Positions 1 through 6,978 are shown, counted from the first letter of the stretch. The stretch is DNA of 64,000 bases from Sphingomonas aquatilis (GCF_014196115.1 NZ_JACIDB010000004.1:124001-188000); one strand, 5' to 3'. The notes: generated by a model from the letters alone, not told the origin. Made by a program: numbers and translations.

Positions 1-293
1 TAGGCGACGTCGATCGTGATGCCCTGCTCGCGCTCGGCGGCGAGGCCGTCGACCAGCAGCGCGAAGTCGATATTCTGCCCCTGCGTGCCGACGCGTTTGC
101 TGTCCGCCTCCAGCTGACTGAGCTGATCCTCGAAGATCGTCTTCGAATCGTACAGCAGCCGCCCGATCAGCGTCGACTTGCCGTCATCCACCGACCCGCA
201 GGTGATGAAGCGCAGCATCGACTTGGTCTGATGCGTGTCGAGATAGGCGTGGATATCCGCCGCAATCAGGGCATCCGGTGTGTAAGCAGTCAT
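1..293 (-). CDS. cysN: Sulfate adenylyltransferase large subunit CysN (partial, N-terminal part)
   Basis: GTPase subunit of ATP sulfurylase, possibly fused to APS kinase as in many alphaproteobacteria; the 3' part lies outside the window. The first 97 codons are visible. They contain the P-loop GSVDDGKST followed by [10 protein letters not shown] and the switch-region start [11 protein letters not shown], which is typical of CysN/EF-Tu-like GTPases. The ATG is at 293. It lies downstream of cysD on the same strand, the usual cysDN order for assimilatory sulfate activation. A 357-bp repeat-filled gap separates them. Confidence 0.95.
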   Translation of the reverse strand, partial: MTAYTPDALIAADIHAYLDTHQTKSMLRFITCGSVDDGKSTLIGRLLYDSKTIFEDQLSQLEADSKRVGTQGQNIDFALLVDGLAAEREQGITIDVA

Positions 294-303
294 GCGAACA
301 CAT

Positions 304-633
304 CCTCCCTCGCGCAGCGGGGGAGGGGGACCGCCCGCCACAGGCGGGTGGTGGAGGGGGCGTCGCCGCACACGTAAGCCTTGCCGTATCCTCCCCCTCC
401 GTCACGGCTCCGCCGCGCCACCTCCCCCTGGCGGGGGAGGACCGGGTAGAGTGCGAGCATCGGGAAAATCCTGTCTGTAGACATGGTCACGCCGCAACGT
501 CCTCCCTCGCGTCAGCGGGGGAGGGGGACCGCCGCGAAGCGGTGGTGGAGGGGGCGCTTCCGCGTACGCCGAAGCCACCGCTGTCCTCCCCCTCCGTCCG
601 CTTCGCTGCCACCTCCGCCTTGCGGAGGAGGAA
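304..633. repeat. Two tandem copies of a GC-rich palindromic intergenic repeat
   Basis: Copy A (304-442) and copy B (501-633) each start with CCTCCCTCGCG, run through GGGGGAGGGGGACCGCC and GGTGGAGGGGGCG, and end in CCTCCCCCTCCGTC followed by a closing inverted GGAGG arm. The two copies are alignable along their length but diverged in the loop regions. Related sequence recurs at 53580-53725. This looks like a sphingomonad REP/ERIC-type element filling the cysD-cysN gap. I see no coding sequence in 294-650. Confidence 0.75.
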
Positions 634-650
634 TGTCGTGATGGCAGCCA

Positions 651-1550
651 TCAGAAATACCCCTCGCGCTTCTTCTTCTCCATGCTCGCGGCCTGATCGT
701 GGTCGATCGCGCGGCCCTGGCGTTCGCTGGTCGTGGTCAGCAGCATCTCCTGGATCACCTGCGGCAGCGTCGCCGCCTCGCTCTCCACCGCCCCGGTCAG
801 CGGATAGCAGCCCAAGGTGCGGAAACGGATCGATCGTTCGACCGGGATTTCGCCGGGCGCCAGGCGAAAGCGATCGTCGTCCACCATCAGCAGCATGCCG
901 TCGCGCTCCACCGTCGGACGCGGTGCGGCAAAATAGAGCGGTACGATCTCGATCCCCTCGCGCAGGATATATTGCCAGATGTCGAGCTCGGTCCAGTTGG
1001 ATAGCGGGAAGACGCGGATGCTCTCGCCGCGATGAATGCGGGCATTGTACAAATTCCACAGCTCGGGCCGCTGCGCCTTGGGATCCCAGCCCTGGCTCGC
1101 CGAGCGGAAGGAAAAGATGCGCTCCTTCGCGCGTGACTTTTCCTCGTCGCGGCGGGCCCCGCCGAAGGCGACGTCATAGCCGCCCGCCTTCAGCGCCTGC
1201 TTCAACCCTTCGGTCTTCCACAAATCGGTATGCCGGCTGCCATGGTCGAACGGGTTGATCCCCGCGGCCTCCGCCTCCGGGTTCTTGTGGACGATCAGCT
1301 CCATGCCCGCATCCGCGGCCGCCTTGTCGCGCAGCGCGTACATCGCGCGGAACTTCCATGTCGTATCGACATGCAGCAGTGGGAAGGGCGGTCGCGCCGG
1401 AAAAAACGCCTTCTTGGCGAGATGGAGCATTACCGCCGAATCCTTGCCGACCGAATACAACATCACCGGCCGCTCCGCCTCGGCGACGACCTCGCGCATG
1501 ATGTGGATGCTCTCGGCTTCCAGCCGCTGCAAATGGGTAAGCCCGCTCAT
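651..1550 (-). CDS. cysD: Sulfate adenylyltransferase small subunit CysD
   Basis: Catalytic subunit that makes APS from ATP and sulfate, driven by CysN GTP hydrolysis. It is 299 residues, the family length. The PP-loop-like motif [14 protein letters not shown] lies near residue 35, and typical blocks such as [19 protein letters not shown] and [15 protein letters not shown] are present. The start [14 protein letters not shown] at 1550 was chosen over upstream in-frame methionines because family members begin here. Upstream of cysN on the same strand. Confidence 0.96.
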   Translation of the reverse strand: MSGLTHLQRLEAESIHIMREVVAEAERPVMLYSVGKDSAVMLHLAKKAFFPARPPFPLLHVDTTWKFRAMYALRDKAAADAGMELIVHKNPEAEAAGINPFDHGSRHTDLWKTEGLKQALKAGGYDVAFGGARRDEEKSRAKERIFSFRSASQGWDPKAQRPELWNLYNARIHRGESIRVFPLSNWTELDIWQYILREGIEIVPLYFAAPRPTVERDGMLLMVDDDRFRLAPGEIPVERSIRFRTLGCYPLTGAVESEAATLPQVIQEMLLTTTSERQGRAIDHDQAASMEKKKREGYF

Positions 1551-1608
1551 GGGGCTTTCAGATAAGCCCCCGCTCGCGCGATGCGACCAACTTATCCTTG
1601 GGGCGCCC

Positions 1609-1842
1609 CTATTCCGGCTGGCCCCACTCCTCACGCCGCCGCTCGACCGAATCGATCAGCACCCCGCCGACCATGAACACCGCGATCGGGCAGCAGCAGA
1701 ACAGCATCCACCCCTGCCAGCCGGGATATTGCTGCAGGTAATGCATGCCGCGCTCTACCGCCCCCATGGCGAGGCCATAGATGATGACGAACGCCTCGAA
1801 CTTGGTCTTGATGGTGAAGAGGCGTCTGATGCGGGTCCACAT
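1609..1842 (-). CDS. Small membrane protein, likely host
   Basis: A 77-residue protein with a basic N-terminus ([14 protein letters not shown]) and two hydrophobic stretches, around residues 17-30 and 45-62, so probably two membrane spans. The tail is charged ([10 protein letters not shown]). No function is recognised. It is the last gene before the prophage-like sequence and is oriented like cysD. I take it as chromosomal because its composition matches the flank and all clear phage genes begin 230 bp further on. Confidence 0.6.
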   Translation of the reverse strand: MWTRIRRLFTIKTKFEAFVIIYGLAMGAVERGMHYLQQYPGWQGWMLFCCCPIAVFMVGGVLIDSVERRREEWGQPE

Positions 1843-2071
1843 GTCGAAAGGTTAAGCAAGCCGCGCGCCAACGGCAGATTTCCGTCGGTCGCGGGTTAAG
1901 AGGCGTGGTTAACCGTCAATTATTCCGACGCCGCAGAAATGCGTGGGGTTGCCGTTCCGTTCGCGGAAAACCGGCGCAATTTCCGCCTCCTGCGCGCGAC
2001 TGAATGGAAAACCGGAAGGTTGCCCGCCCCGCGCCAACGGGACGGGCTGCCACAGACCGTAGGAGGGTCGA
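1843..2071. other. Left prophage boundary region (attL not resolved)
   Basis: No convincing gene. Three GGTTAA motifs lie at 1850, 1894 and 1907, the last inside the palindrome GGTTAACC; closely spaced short repeats of this kind can be integrase arm sites. The segment 1891-1919 (GCGGGTT then CGTGGTTAACCGTCAA) resembles 45361-45382 downstream of the integrase but is gapped, so it is not an exact att duplication. A good Shine-Dalgarno AGGAGG precedes the next ATG at 2072. Confidence 0.4.
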
Positions 2072-2650
2072 ATGGCTGCAATGATACCTAATGTTTCCGT
2101 TCCAGAAGGCCAGTCCGGCATTTGGCGGATTGAGCACTTTACCGTCACTGAAGAACAAGCCCGCATAGATCAGATGCGCTCGGCTTTTCGGCCCGGTGCG
2201 CGAGGGGTGCTGGCAGGCAACTATACCCGCCTGATGCGGGGCGGCACTGTCGTCATGTCAGACACGCAGGCTGAGAAGCGCGATCACCTATGGTTCGTCC
2301 GACAGGCTCAGGGGCACGTCCTCATCAACGGGCTTGGCATCGGAATGGTGCTTGGCGCCGTTCTTCTAAAGCCTGAGGTGACTGCCGTTACTGTCGTGGA
2401 GCAGTCTGCGGATGTGATCGCCTTGGTTGGTCCGTCTTACAGGGACCAGCGCGTAACGATCGTGCATGCGGACGCCTTCACCTACCAGCCGCCAGTTGGC
2501 ATTCGGTATGGCGCTGTCTGGCACGACATCTGGGATGACATTTGCGCTGACAATTTGCCCGAGATGCACAAGCTGCATCGCCGCTACGGTCGCCGAGCTG
2601 ACTGGCAGGGCTCGTGGGGACGCGAGCTTTGCGAACGGTACGCAGCATGA
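2072..2650 (+). CDS. Class I SAM-dependent methyltransferase-like phage protein
   Basis: A 192-residue protein with a Rossmann methyltransferase signature: glycine-rich motif I (VLINGLGIGM) near residue 88, then the strand and acidic residue VTVVEQS, then VTIVHADAF. It resembles small spermidine-synthase/methyltransferase-like proteins of alphaproteobacterial phages. Substrate unknown. The start has a strong AGGAGG five bases upstream. It overlaps the next gene by ATGA. In the excised phage it would lie just beyond attP from the integrase, so it probably belongs to the end of the rightward early operon. Confidence 0.7.
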   Translation: MAAMIPNVSVPEGQSGIWRIEHFTVTEEQARIDQMRSAFRPGARGVLAGNYTRLMRGGTVVMSDTQAEKRDHLWFVRQAQGHVLINGLGIGMVLGAVLLKPEVTAVTVVEQSADVIALVGPSYRDQRVTIVHADAFTYQPPVGIRYGAVWHDIWDDICADNLPEMHKLHRRYGRRADWQGSWGRELCERYAA

Positions 2651-3150
2651 GTGCTTGGGAAGCCGCTGGCGTGACCGACGAATGGTACACCCCGCCCGCC
2701 GTATTTGAGGCGCTGGGCGAACGCTTTGACATGGATGTCGCTGCCCCCTTCGATGTGACCGCAATCCATGTGCCCGCCAAATCCTTCATCTGCGCGAATA
2801 GCCTTAGCGGGCCGTGGGACGGTTTCGTCTGGATGAACCCGCCTTTTGGTGGCCGGAATGCTGTCGTGCCGTGGTTGGACCGGTTCTTCGCGCATGGTGA
2901 TGGCATTGCGCTGGTGCCAGATCGCACGTCCGCGCCGTGGTTCTGGGACGCCTTCCGTAAGTGCGATGCGGTGCTGTTCACCCGCAAAATCCGGTTTCTG
3001 CGCCCTGACGGCAGCGAGGGTAAGTCGCCCTCGTGTGGGACGGCGCTGATGGCCGCGGGTGAACGCGGTGTAGCGGCATTGGAGCGGGCCGCGGTGCAAG
3101 GCTTCGGCATCCTCGCCACCCCCCGCCACCCCGACATAGGAGAGGGATAG
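2647..3150 (+). CDS. Phage DNA N-6-adenine methyltransferase (Dam family)
   Basis: A 167-residue protein beginning with the family opener TDEWYTPPAVFEAL and carrying the catalytic adenine-methyltransferase motif WMNPPFGG (NPPF) around residue 63, as in phage Dam-like methylases. Likely methylates adenine in phage or host DNA, which would help evade restriction or time packaging. The ATG overlaps the preceding stop codon (ATGA), indicating translational coupling. No partner restriction gene is seen nearby. Confidence 0.88.
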   Translation: MSAWEAAGVTDEWYTPPAVFEALGERFDMDVAAPFDVTAIHVPAKSFICANSLSGPWDGFVWMNPPFGGRNAVVPWLDRFFAHGDGIALVPDRTSAPWFWDAFRKCDAVLFTRKIRFLRPDGSEGKSPSCGTALMAAGERGVAALERAAVQGFGILATPRHPDIGEG

Positions 3151-3336
3151 ATGGGCGTAGGATATCCACATCGGGTTGCCGCTAACTGCGCCAACTTCCG
3201 CCCCTACCCGCCGTCATTCAGCAAGACGCGGGGCCAATGCTTTGTCTGCGGCGTGCAGTGGCAGGATGCCGAGGTCGGCTGTCTCTATCGCTGCCCGCAG
3301 TTCACCCCCACCACCAAACCCAGGAGCGCAGAATGA
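3151..3336 (+). CDS. Small cysteine-containing phage protein
   Basis: A 61-residue ORF whose ATG directly follows the methyltransferase stop and whose stop overlaps the next ATG, so gene packing supports it. It holds C-x-x-C (CFVC) and a later C-x3-C (CLYRC) and so could bind one zinc ion. No family recognised. Confidence 0.55.
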   Translation: MGVGYPHRVAANCANFRPYPPSFSKTRGQCFVCGVQWQDAEVGCLYRCPQFTPTTKPRSAE

Positions 3337-3668
3337 GCGAGGTATATCGAGGGTGGACATTGGATTTCGAGGCGCCTGCTAGATCGCGCATACTTGGTCG
3401 TGACTACATGTGGGTCACTGTCGACTGGAACGAGGGCACCCTTTGGTGGGACCATTCCGCCCGCGAATGGATCACCGACGAGGTTCGCCGTGAACGTCGA
3501 ACGTGTTGCTCTAGCAGCGCTCCATGCCGGTCCTACAAGGCGTTCAAGAGGCATCTGGGGCGCCATGAGAAAACGTTACGGGGCCGGACTGTCTTCTTGC
3601 CTTCGCGATGGGTGGGGCATGAGATCACCGCTCGCCCAATTTCCGTCCCCGCCCGCAAAGGAGAGTGA
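3333..3668 (+). CDS. Hypothetical phage protein
   Basis: A 111-residue protein that starts MSEVYRGWTLDFE with an ATGA overlap to the gene before. The N-terminal half is rich in aromatic residues (WTLDF, YMWVTVDW, LWWDH) and looks like a small beta-domain; the C-terminal half is basic. No function recognised. Part of the compact plus-strand series 2072-4250. Confidence 0.55.
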   Translation: MSEVYRGWTLDFEAPARSRILGRDYMWVTVDWNEGTLWWDHSAREWITDEVRRERRTCCSSSAPCRSYKAFKRHLGRHEKTLRGRTVFLPSRWVGHEITARPISVPARKGE

Positions 3669-3669
3669 G

Positions 3670-3912
3670 ATGATCGGATCGCCGCTCAATCTCGAAATGC
3701 TGCTGCACGCCTACTACAGCGCTGCGCCATATCCCGGCTGCTCGAAGCCAATCAGCGAAGGGCGGGCCATGCTTTTCAGGCACGGGCTTATCGATTGCGA
3801 GGACGCCATGTGCCGGGCCACTGAAAAAGGCCGCTTCTTCGTCGGCCACCTGCTCGCCGTCCCGTTCCCCGTAGAGACCTATCGTATTCCCGATGCAGGA
3901 GACCCCGCATGA
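3670..3912 (+). CDS. Small phage protein with winged-helix-like pattern
   Basis: An 80-residue protein (MIGSPLNLEMLLHAYYS...) of a type common in phages: a helix pair, then LFRHGLIDCED and a CRATEKGRFFV segment reminiscent of the beta-wing of small winged-helix proteins. The start at 3670 is one base after the previous stop, with GAGAGTGAG upstream. It overlaps the next gene by four bases. A DNA-binding role is only inferred. Confidence 0.6.
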   Translation: MIGSPLNLEMLLHAYYSAAPYPGCSKPISEGRAMLFRHGLIDCEDAMCRATEKGRFFVGHLLAVPFPVETYRIPDAGDPA

Positions 3913-4250
3913 CCGACCTCACGCGCGAAGGGCTGGTGGAGCAGATTGCCAGCTTGGAAAAGCAGCTACGGGATGCACGGCGCACGTCGACTGACAGGCT
4001 GTACATGATCGGGGCTCTGGTTCCGATGCTTGGGCCAAAAGGTCGTCAAGTCTGGGAGCAGTGGCAGGCAAAAGGCGTGCAGCGCATTCATACGGCATGG
4101 GCCGACGACGTTATGGCACTGGCTGGGGAGGAAGTGGCTGAGCGCCATTTGCAGATCAACAAGGCATGCGAAGAAGCTGTGCCCATCGATAATATGGACA
4201 GCCGTGACCCTTCTGCCCGCGCCCGAGCGATGGAGGCGGGTCGTGGATAA
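3909..4250 (+). CDS. Hypothetical phage protein with N-terminal coiled coil
   Basis: A 113-residue protein; residues 8-25 (LVEQIASLEKQLRDARRT) form a short heptad pattern, followed by a helical region. No recognised domain. It is the last plus-strand gene before the convergent late region, and its stop is 40 bases from the edge of the structured RNA segment encoded on the other strand. Confidence 0.55.
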   Translation: MTDLTREGLVEQIASLEKQLRDARRTSTDRLYMIGALVPMLGPKGRQVWEQWQAKGVQRIHTAWADDVMALAGEEVAERHLQINKACEEAVPIDNMDSRDPSARARAMEAGRG

Positions 4251-4290
4251 GGGCAGTCCAGATGCCATCCCCAATTCACGGGCTTTGGGC

Positions 4291-4552
4291 AAGCCGTACC
4301 GAAGCCATAAGGCATCGGGTAACTGTGACTGGCGCTCTGCCAACTGAGCTAAACCGGGGCCGAACCGTCGGTTGCTGGACTTGAACCAGCGGCCTCCAAT
4401 CACAGCCCCACCGCCATACCTCTTGACCGACTCCGGATCAAGCTGTTACGGCCTGTTTCGTAGCTGCGGCAAGGCCAGCAACCAATCCCATGCCAAGGCG
4501 GTGGGTACATGGTAGGCGGGTTTACCGCTCAAGATGGTGACGCCGCAGCTAC
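4291..4552 (-). ncRNA. Highly structured phage RNA with a permuted tRNA-like domain
   Basis: No coding sequence is apparent in 4251-4548. On the minus strand nearly every base can be placed in helices. P1 is an 11-bp perfect helix (4542-4552 with 4460-4470) that overlaps the TAG stop of the Rz1-like gene. P2 is 8 bp with one GU (4447-4454 with 4291-4298). P3 is a 7-bp hairpin (4436-4442 with 4422-4428). A tRNA-like core lies at 4323-4405. P4 is a hairpin CCGATGCC-TTAT-GGCTTCGG (4299-4318) with one mismatch. P2 encloses P3, the core and P4. The P1 loop holds smaller stems (for example 4508-4512 with 4488-4492). A competing stem (4281-4295) could unfold P2. Position suggests the 3' end of the late transcript. 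Function unknown. Confidence 0.72.
4323..4405 (-). ncRNA. Circularly permuted tRNA-like domain (no CCA end, opened at the anticodon)
   Basis: Read on the minus strand the order is anticodon-3' strand, variable loop AGGCC (4395-4391), T-arm (stem GCTGG/CCAGC, loop TTCAAGT, 4390-4374), acceptor strand AACCG (4373-4369), a 12-nt loop (4368-4357), acceptor strand CGGTT (4356-4352), TA, D-arm (GCTC/GAGC, loop AGTTGGCA, 4349-4334), then the anticodon-5' strand. The two anticodon strands form a 10-bp helix: CCAGTCACAG (4332-4323) with CTGTGATTGG (4405-4396). Equivalents of U8, A14, G15, G18, G19, A21, C48, T54, T55, C56 and A58 are all present, so the elbow should fold. With only five clear acceptor pairs and no CCA it is unlikely to be charged as drawn. 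Confidence 0.72.
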
Positions 4553-4857
4553 TTCCCCACCTTCGGGCAACTCACCGCGACGCCCTGCGCTGCCAGTGAC
4601 CGGCATACCCGGCCCCACGCCAGCGATATCCCTTCACCCCATAGCTCAAGATCAACGCTGTACCGAGCCGACGTAGCATCGTCCGTAATCGCTGCATCCG
4701 GCATGACGGGCTTTGGCTTCGACGCTGCGGCGGCATCAGCCACAGACACGCTGATAGGCTGGGGAGGCGGTACGTCCGGCCTGCCGCAGCCTTGCGCAGC
4801 CCACAGCAACGGTAGCAGGGCCGGGAGCAGTGCCTTTCGGGGCATTATCGATCGCAT
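4549..4857 (-). CDS. Rz1-like outer-membrane spanin lipoprotein
   Basis: A 102-residue protein (or 98 from MPRKAL) with a lipoprotein signal, LLPLLWAAQGC, the Cys being the lipidated residue near position 24, followed by a proline-rich segment (PDVPPPQP) typical of o-spanins. It starts inside the Rz-like gene in another frame (overlap 4736-4857) and extends past it. With Rz it would fuse inner and outer membranes after endolysin action. It is the last late gene; its stop lies in helix P1 of the structured RNA. Confidence 0.8.
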   Translation of the reverse strand: MRSIMPRKALLPALLPLLWAAQGCGRPDVPPPQPISVSVADAAAASKPKPVMPDAAITDDATSARYSVDLELWGEGISLAWGRVCRSLAAQGVAVSCPKVGK

Positions 4858-5098
4858 GGGTTAGGTCATCCTTCACCTGGTCGAGGTGGCTTTCGTCCAT
4901 CATCCGTTCGGCTTCCGCCTGCCGCATGACCATCTCGCGCTTCTCGGCCGCATCGGCACGCGCCGTTTGGACGCGGACCTGCTTGGACAGGTCGTCAGCG
5001 CGATTGTCGGCGTTCGTCCATCCGACCCACAGCCACGCGATGAGCGCGATCAGGGCGATCGGGGCGCCGATGTAGCGGAGGGCGGTGAGGGGCGTCAT
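4736..5098 (-). CDS. Rz-like inner-membrane spanin
   Basis: A 120-residue protein with one N-terminal membrane span (about residues 8-25, YIGAPIALIALIAWLWVGW) followed by a periplasmic coiled coil rich in charged residues (LSKQVRVQTARADAAEKRE), the layout of i-spanins. The start overlaps the preceding gene's stop by ATGA. The Rz1-like reading frame begins within it, the classic nested arrangement, so the pair is called together. Confidence 0.85.
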   Translation of the reverse strand: MTPLTALRYIGAPIALIALIAWLWVGWTNADNRADDLSKQVRVQTARADAAEKREMVMRQAEAERMMDESHLDQVKDDLTHAIDNAPKGTAPGPATVAVGCARLRQAGRTASPAYQRVCG

Positions 5099-5319
5099 GC
5101 CGACGGCCCCTGATTGACCGTCTCTGCCTTCTCGACGTTCGCTACGGCGCTCTTAGGGCGAAAGGTGCCCAGCACGCCGACAAGCCCCGTCGTCAGACCA
5201 CCAAATCCCAGCGCCTCCGCATACTTGCCGTAGAAGGCGAGGATGGCTGCGATCGTGGCGAGGTAGCAGATGGCGCCGATCAGGACCGAAAAAGCGATCA
5301 GGTTGTGGCGTTCGGTCAT
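5095..5319 (-). CDS. Small two-span membrane protein, candidate holin
   Basis: A 74-residue protein with two hydrophobic helices (residues about 8-30 and 38-52) and a polar C-terminus, lying between the endolysin and spanin genes with four-base overlaps on both sides. Position and topology suit a holin or pinholin. No family-specific motif is recognised, and two other membrane proteins upstream (5933-6665) compete for the same role. Confidence 0.6.
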   Translation of the reverse strand: MTERHNLIAFSVLIGAICYLATIAAILAFYGKYAEALGFGGLTTGLVGVLGTFRPKSAVANVEKAETVNQGPSA

Positions 5320-5936
5320 GACACACCTCCATCCCGCAAAGCACGCTCAAACGCCTGCGCATAGCCCTCGATCAGATCGGCCTTGTCGAGGATGTTGATG
5401 ATCCGCCGGGCCTGAACGTACTGCGGCTTCGTCGCGACGCCCTGCGCTGGCAGATAGTCAGCCAGCTTCTTGCCGCTGAACCAGCCCTCGACCATGCCGC
5501 GCACCATGATAAACGCCGCGATGTCGGGACGCATGGCGAGGTCCGGGTTGGCGATCAGGTCGCCTACTTTGATGATCCCAGCCTGCGCCAGCTCGCGATC
5601 TGCGCGCGCGTAATTCGCCTTCCACGTCAGCATGACATAGCCGCGCCCGCAGTATTTGGGGCCGTCGCCAGCGCAGGTGTTGCCGTAGGCGATGCAGGTC
5701 TTCGGCCGATCCCCCGCCACGTCATAGAGGCGCGTGAAATAGGCATCCCCGCCGCGCTCCTTGATCGGCTGCATGGTCTGCGCCGTCTCGTGCCATGCGG
5801 TGGCCAGCATGTAGGCCTGCCACGAAAGCGGCTGACCGTCGATCACATTCAGGATCGTCTCGATGCCGTCGACTTGGGATTGGTTGAGCGGGCCTAGGCG
5901 CAGGCGGACGGTCTTGTAGAATGCAGCGCGGTTCAC
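5316..5936 (-). CDS. Endolysin, chitinase-like glycoside hydrolase 19 family
   Basis: A 206-residue muralytic enzyme expected to cleave peptidoglycan glycan strands at lysis. The GH19-type core is visible: AYMLATAWHETAQTMQPIKE with the catalytic-type Glu in WHET (about residue 50), then KYCGRGYVMLTWKANY near residue 95, the conserved GRG-x-x-x-LTW-x-x-NY block. No signal peptide, so export needs a holin. It overlaps the genes before and after by four bases in the lysis cassette. Confidence 0.9.
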   Translation of the reverse strand: MNRAAFYKTVRLRLGPLNQSQVDGIETILNVIDGQPLSWQAYMLATAWHETAQTMQPIKERGGDAYFTRLYDVAGDRPKTCIAYGNTCAGDGPKYCGRGYVMLTWKANYARADRELAQAGIIKVGDLIANPDLAMRPDIAAFIMVRGMVEGWFSGKKLADYLPAQGVATKPQYVQARRIINILDKADLIEGYAQAFERALRDGGVS

Positions 5937-6244
5937 TGCTTGCCCTCCTTCATGCGAGCAACAGCAGCCCGGACAATCTCGTCCTCGTGCATGCGCTCAT
6001 TGATCTTTTCGACGTGGCCGTTAAGCGTTACGACATTGCCGTTCAGCGCTGCGACCGCCTCAATCAGGCGCTCCAACAGGCGCTTGTCGACAAAACTGGC
6101 GGCAACGACCTCCGCAGCGCCATCGCTCACTGGTACGGCCTTAGCCTTACGTCGCTCGTTCCACGTCAGCGCAACCGCAGTGGCCAGCGTCAGGATCAAC
6201 CCGCCGAGCTGCTGCGCCCATACCGGCAGGCTACCGAGTTCCAT
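5933..6244 (-). CDS. Single-span membrane protein of the lysis cassette
   Basis: A 103-residue protein from the ATG at 6244 (MELGSLPVWAQQLGGL); an upstream ATG at 6289 is possible. One membrane span (about residues 11-27) is followed by a basic stop-transfer NERRKAK and a soluble helical tail with LLERLIEAVAALNGNV repeats suggesting a coiled coil. It sits immediately before the endolysin. It could be a holin accessory or antiholin; this is inference from position. Confidence 0.6.
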   Translation of the reverse strand: MELGSLPVWAQQLGGLILTLATAVALTWNERRKAKAVPVSDGAAEVVAASFVDKRLLERLIEAVAALNGNVVTLNGHVEKINERMHEDEIVRAAVARMKEGKQ

Positions 6245-6665
6245 TAGCGGCTGCCTTGGCGAGGTTGCGGGCAGCGTCCCGACCAGCATAGGAGAACATG
6301 ATGGCTTCCAACGCGAACAGGCCGAGGTAGTTGAAGACAGCCGGCGAGCGCCACTCCGCCGTCATCGCGCCCATGGTCAACATCGCCCAGATGAACATGC
6401 TGACGAGGCTGCATGCCTGCCGTACCACCGGAGTTTCCTGACGCGACCCATTGATGTACAGCGCCGCAAGCCGGATCATACCGGCTACTGCCACGACCGT
6501 GCCCCACGTCATTTCCGACGCGATGGCAGCAAGTGGGCGAAAGAACGGCCGGTCAAACGTGTCGCCGGGCAGCAGCAGGGTGGCGCCCCATCCGGTTTGA
6601 ATGAAGGCCAGCACCCACTCCGGCGCGCGCTCGCGGAATGTACTGGCGAAGCGGACGAGGATCAT
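6231..6665 (-). CDS. Phage integral membrane protein
   Basis: A 144-residue protein with about four hydrophobic segments (near residues 17-33, 48-70, 83-101 and 109-125). The C-terminus is AGRDAARNLAKAAANGTR. It lies between tailspike-linked small genes and the lysis cassette. It may be a holin-family protein, but no motif allows a firm call. Stop overlaps the start of the next gene by 14 bases. Confidence 0.6.
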   Translation of the reverse strand: MILVRFASTFRERAPEWVLAFIQTGWGATLLLPGDTFDRPFFRPLAAIASEMTWGTVVAVAGMIRLAALYINGSRQETPVVRQACSLVSMFIWAMLTMGAMTAEWRSPAVFNYLGLFALEAIMFSYAGRDAARNLAKAAANGTR

Positions 6666-6841
6666 GGCCGGGGATCGTCACTCATGGTCTTCTCCTTGGT
6701 TGAAGGGGCTAGGCTGCGTGTCAGTAAGATGGTGGGATGCTCGCCGATCAGACGGGCAAGGCGCGCGTCTCGATGCTTTGACCACAGCAGCCAGATTGCG
6801 TTGACCGATAAGCCGGTCAGCAGGATGGCGAACGAGGTCAT
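6662..6841 (-). CDS. Small membrane protein (59 aa)
   Basis: A short ORF beginning MTSFAILLTGLSVNAIWLLW, a single membrane span, followed by a basic soluble tail (SKHRDARLARLIGEHP) and ending SDDPRP. The ATG overlaps the preceding stop and its stop overlaps the next start, each by four bases, which is why it is accepted despite its size. No function recognised. Confidence 0.6.
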   Translation of the reverse strand: MTSFAILLTGLSVNAIWLLWSKHRDARLARLIGEHPTILLTRSLAPSTKEKTMSDDPRP

Positions 6842-6978
6842 GGGGTTGACCGATCCGGGCCGGAAGGCGCCGGCTGCGCATTCTCCTGCTGCTGCTTCAA
6901 CAGCGCTTGCATCTCACGCTTTTTGCGGCCCTTCGGCATGGCTGCAATGTTTGCCGCCAGCAGATCGTCATCAGGCAT
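6838..6978 (-). CDS. Small phage protein (46 aa)
   Basis: Starts MPDDDLLAANIAAMPKG at 6978, where its ATG overlaps the tailspike stop (TGATG), and ends with a four-base overlap into the next gene. Highly charged and glutamine-rich (KKREMQALLKQQQEN), probably helical. Unknown role. Confidence 0.6.
   Translation of the reverse strand: MPDDDLLAANIAAMPKGRKKREMQALLKQQQENAQPAPSGPDRSTP

Noticed and set aside
1891-1919. attL matching 45361-45382
   Set aside because: Both share GCGGGTT and a CGTG-TTA-CCGTCAA-like string, but with gaps and mismatches. An integrase core should be an exact direct repeat, so this is treated as coincidence.
4323-4405. Ordinary tRNA gene or tmRNA
   Set aside because: No contiguous cloverleaf can be drawn in the normal 5'-3' order. 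A tmRNA is excluded because a canonical four-pair D-arm is present and no tag-peptide reading frame ending in a hydrophobic alanine tail is seen. The permuted fold explains the pairing.
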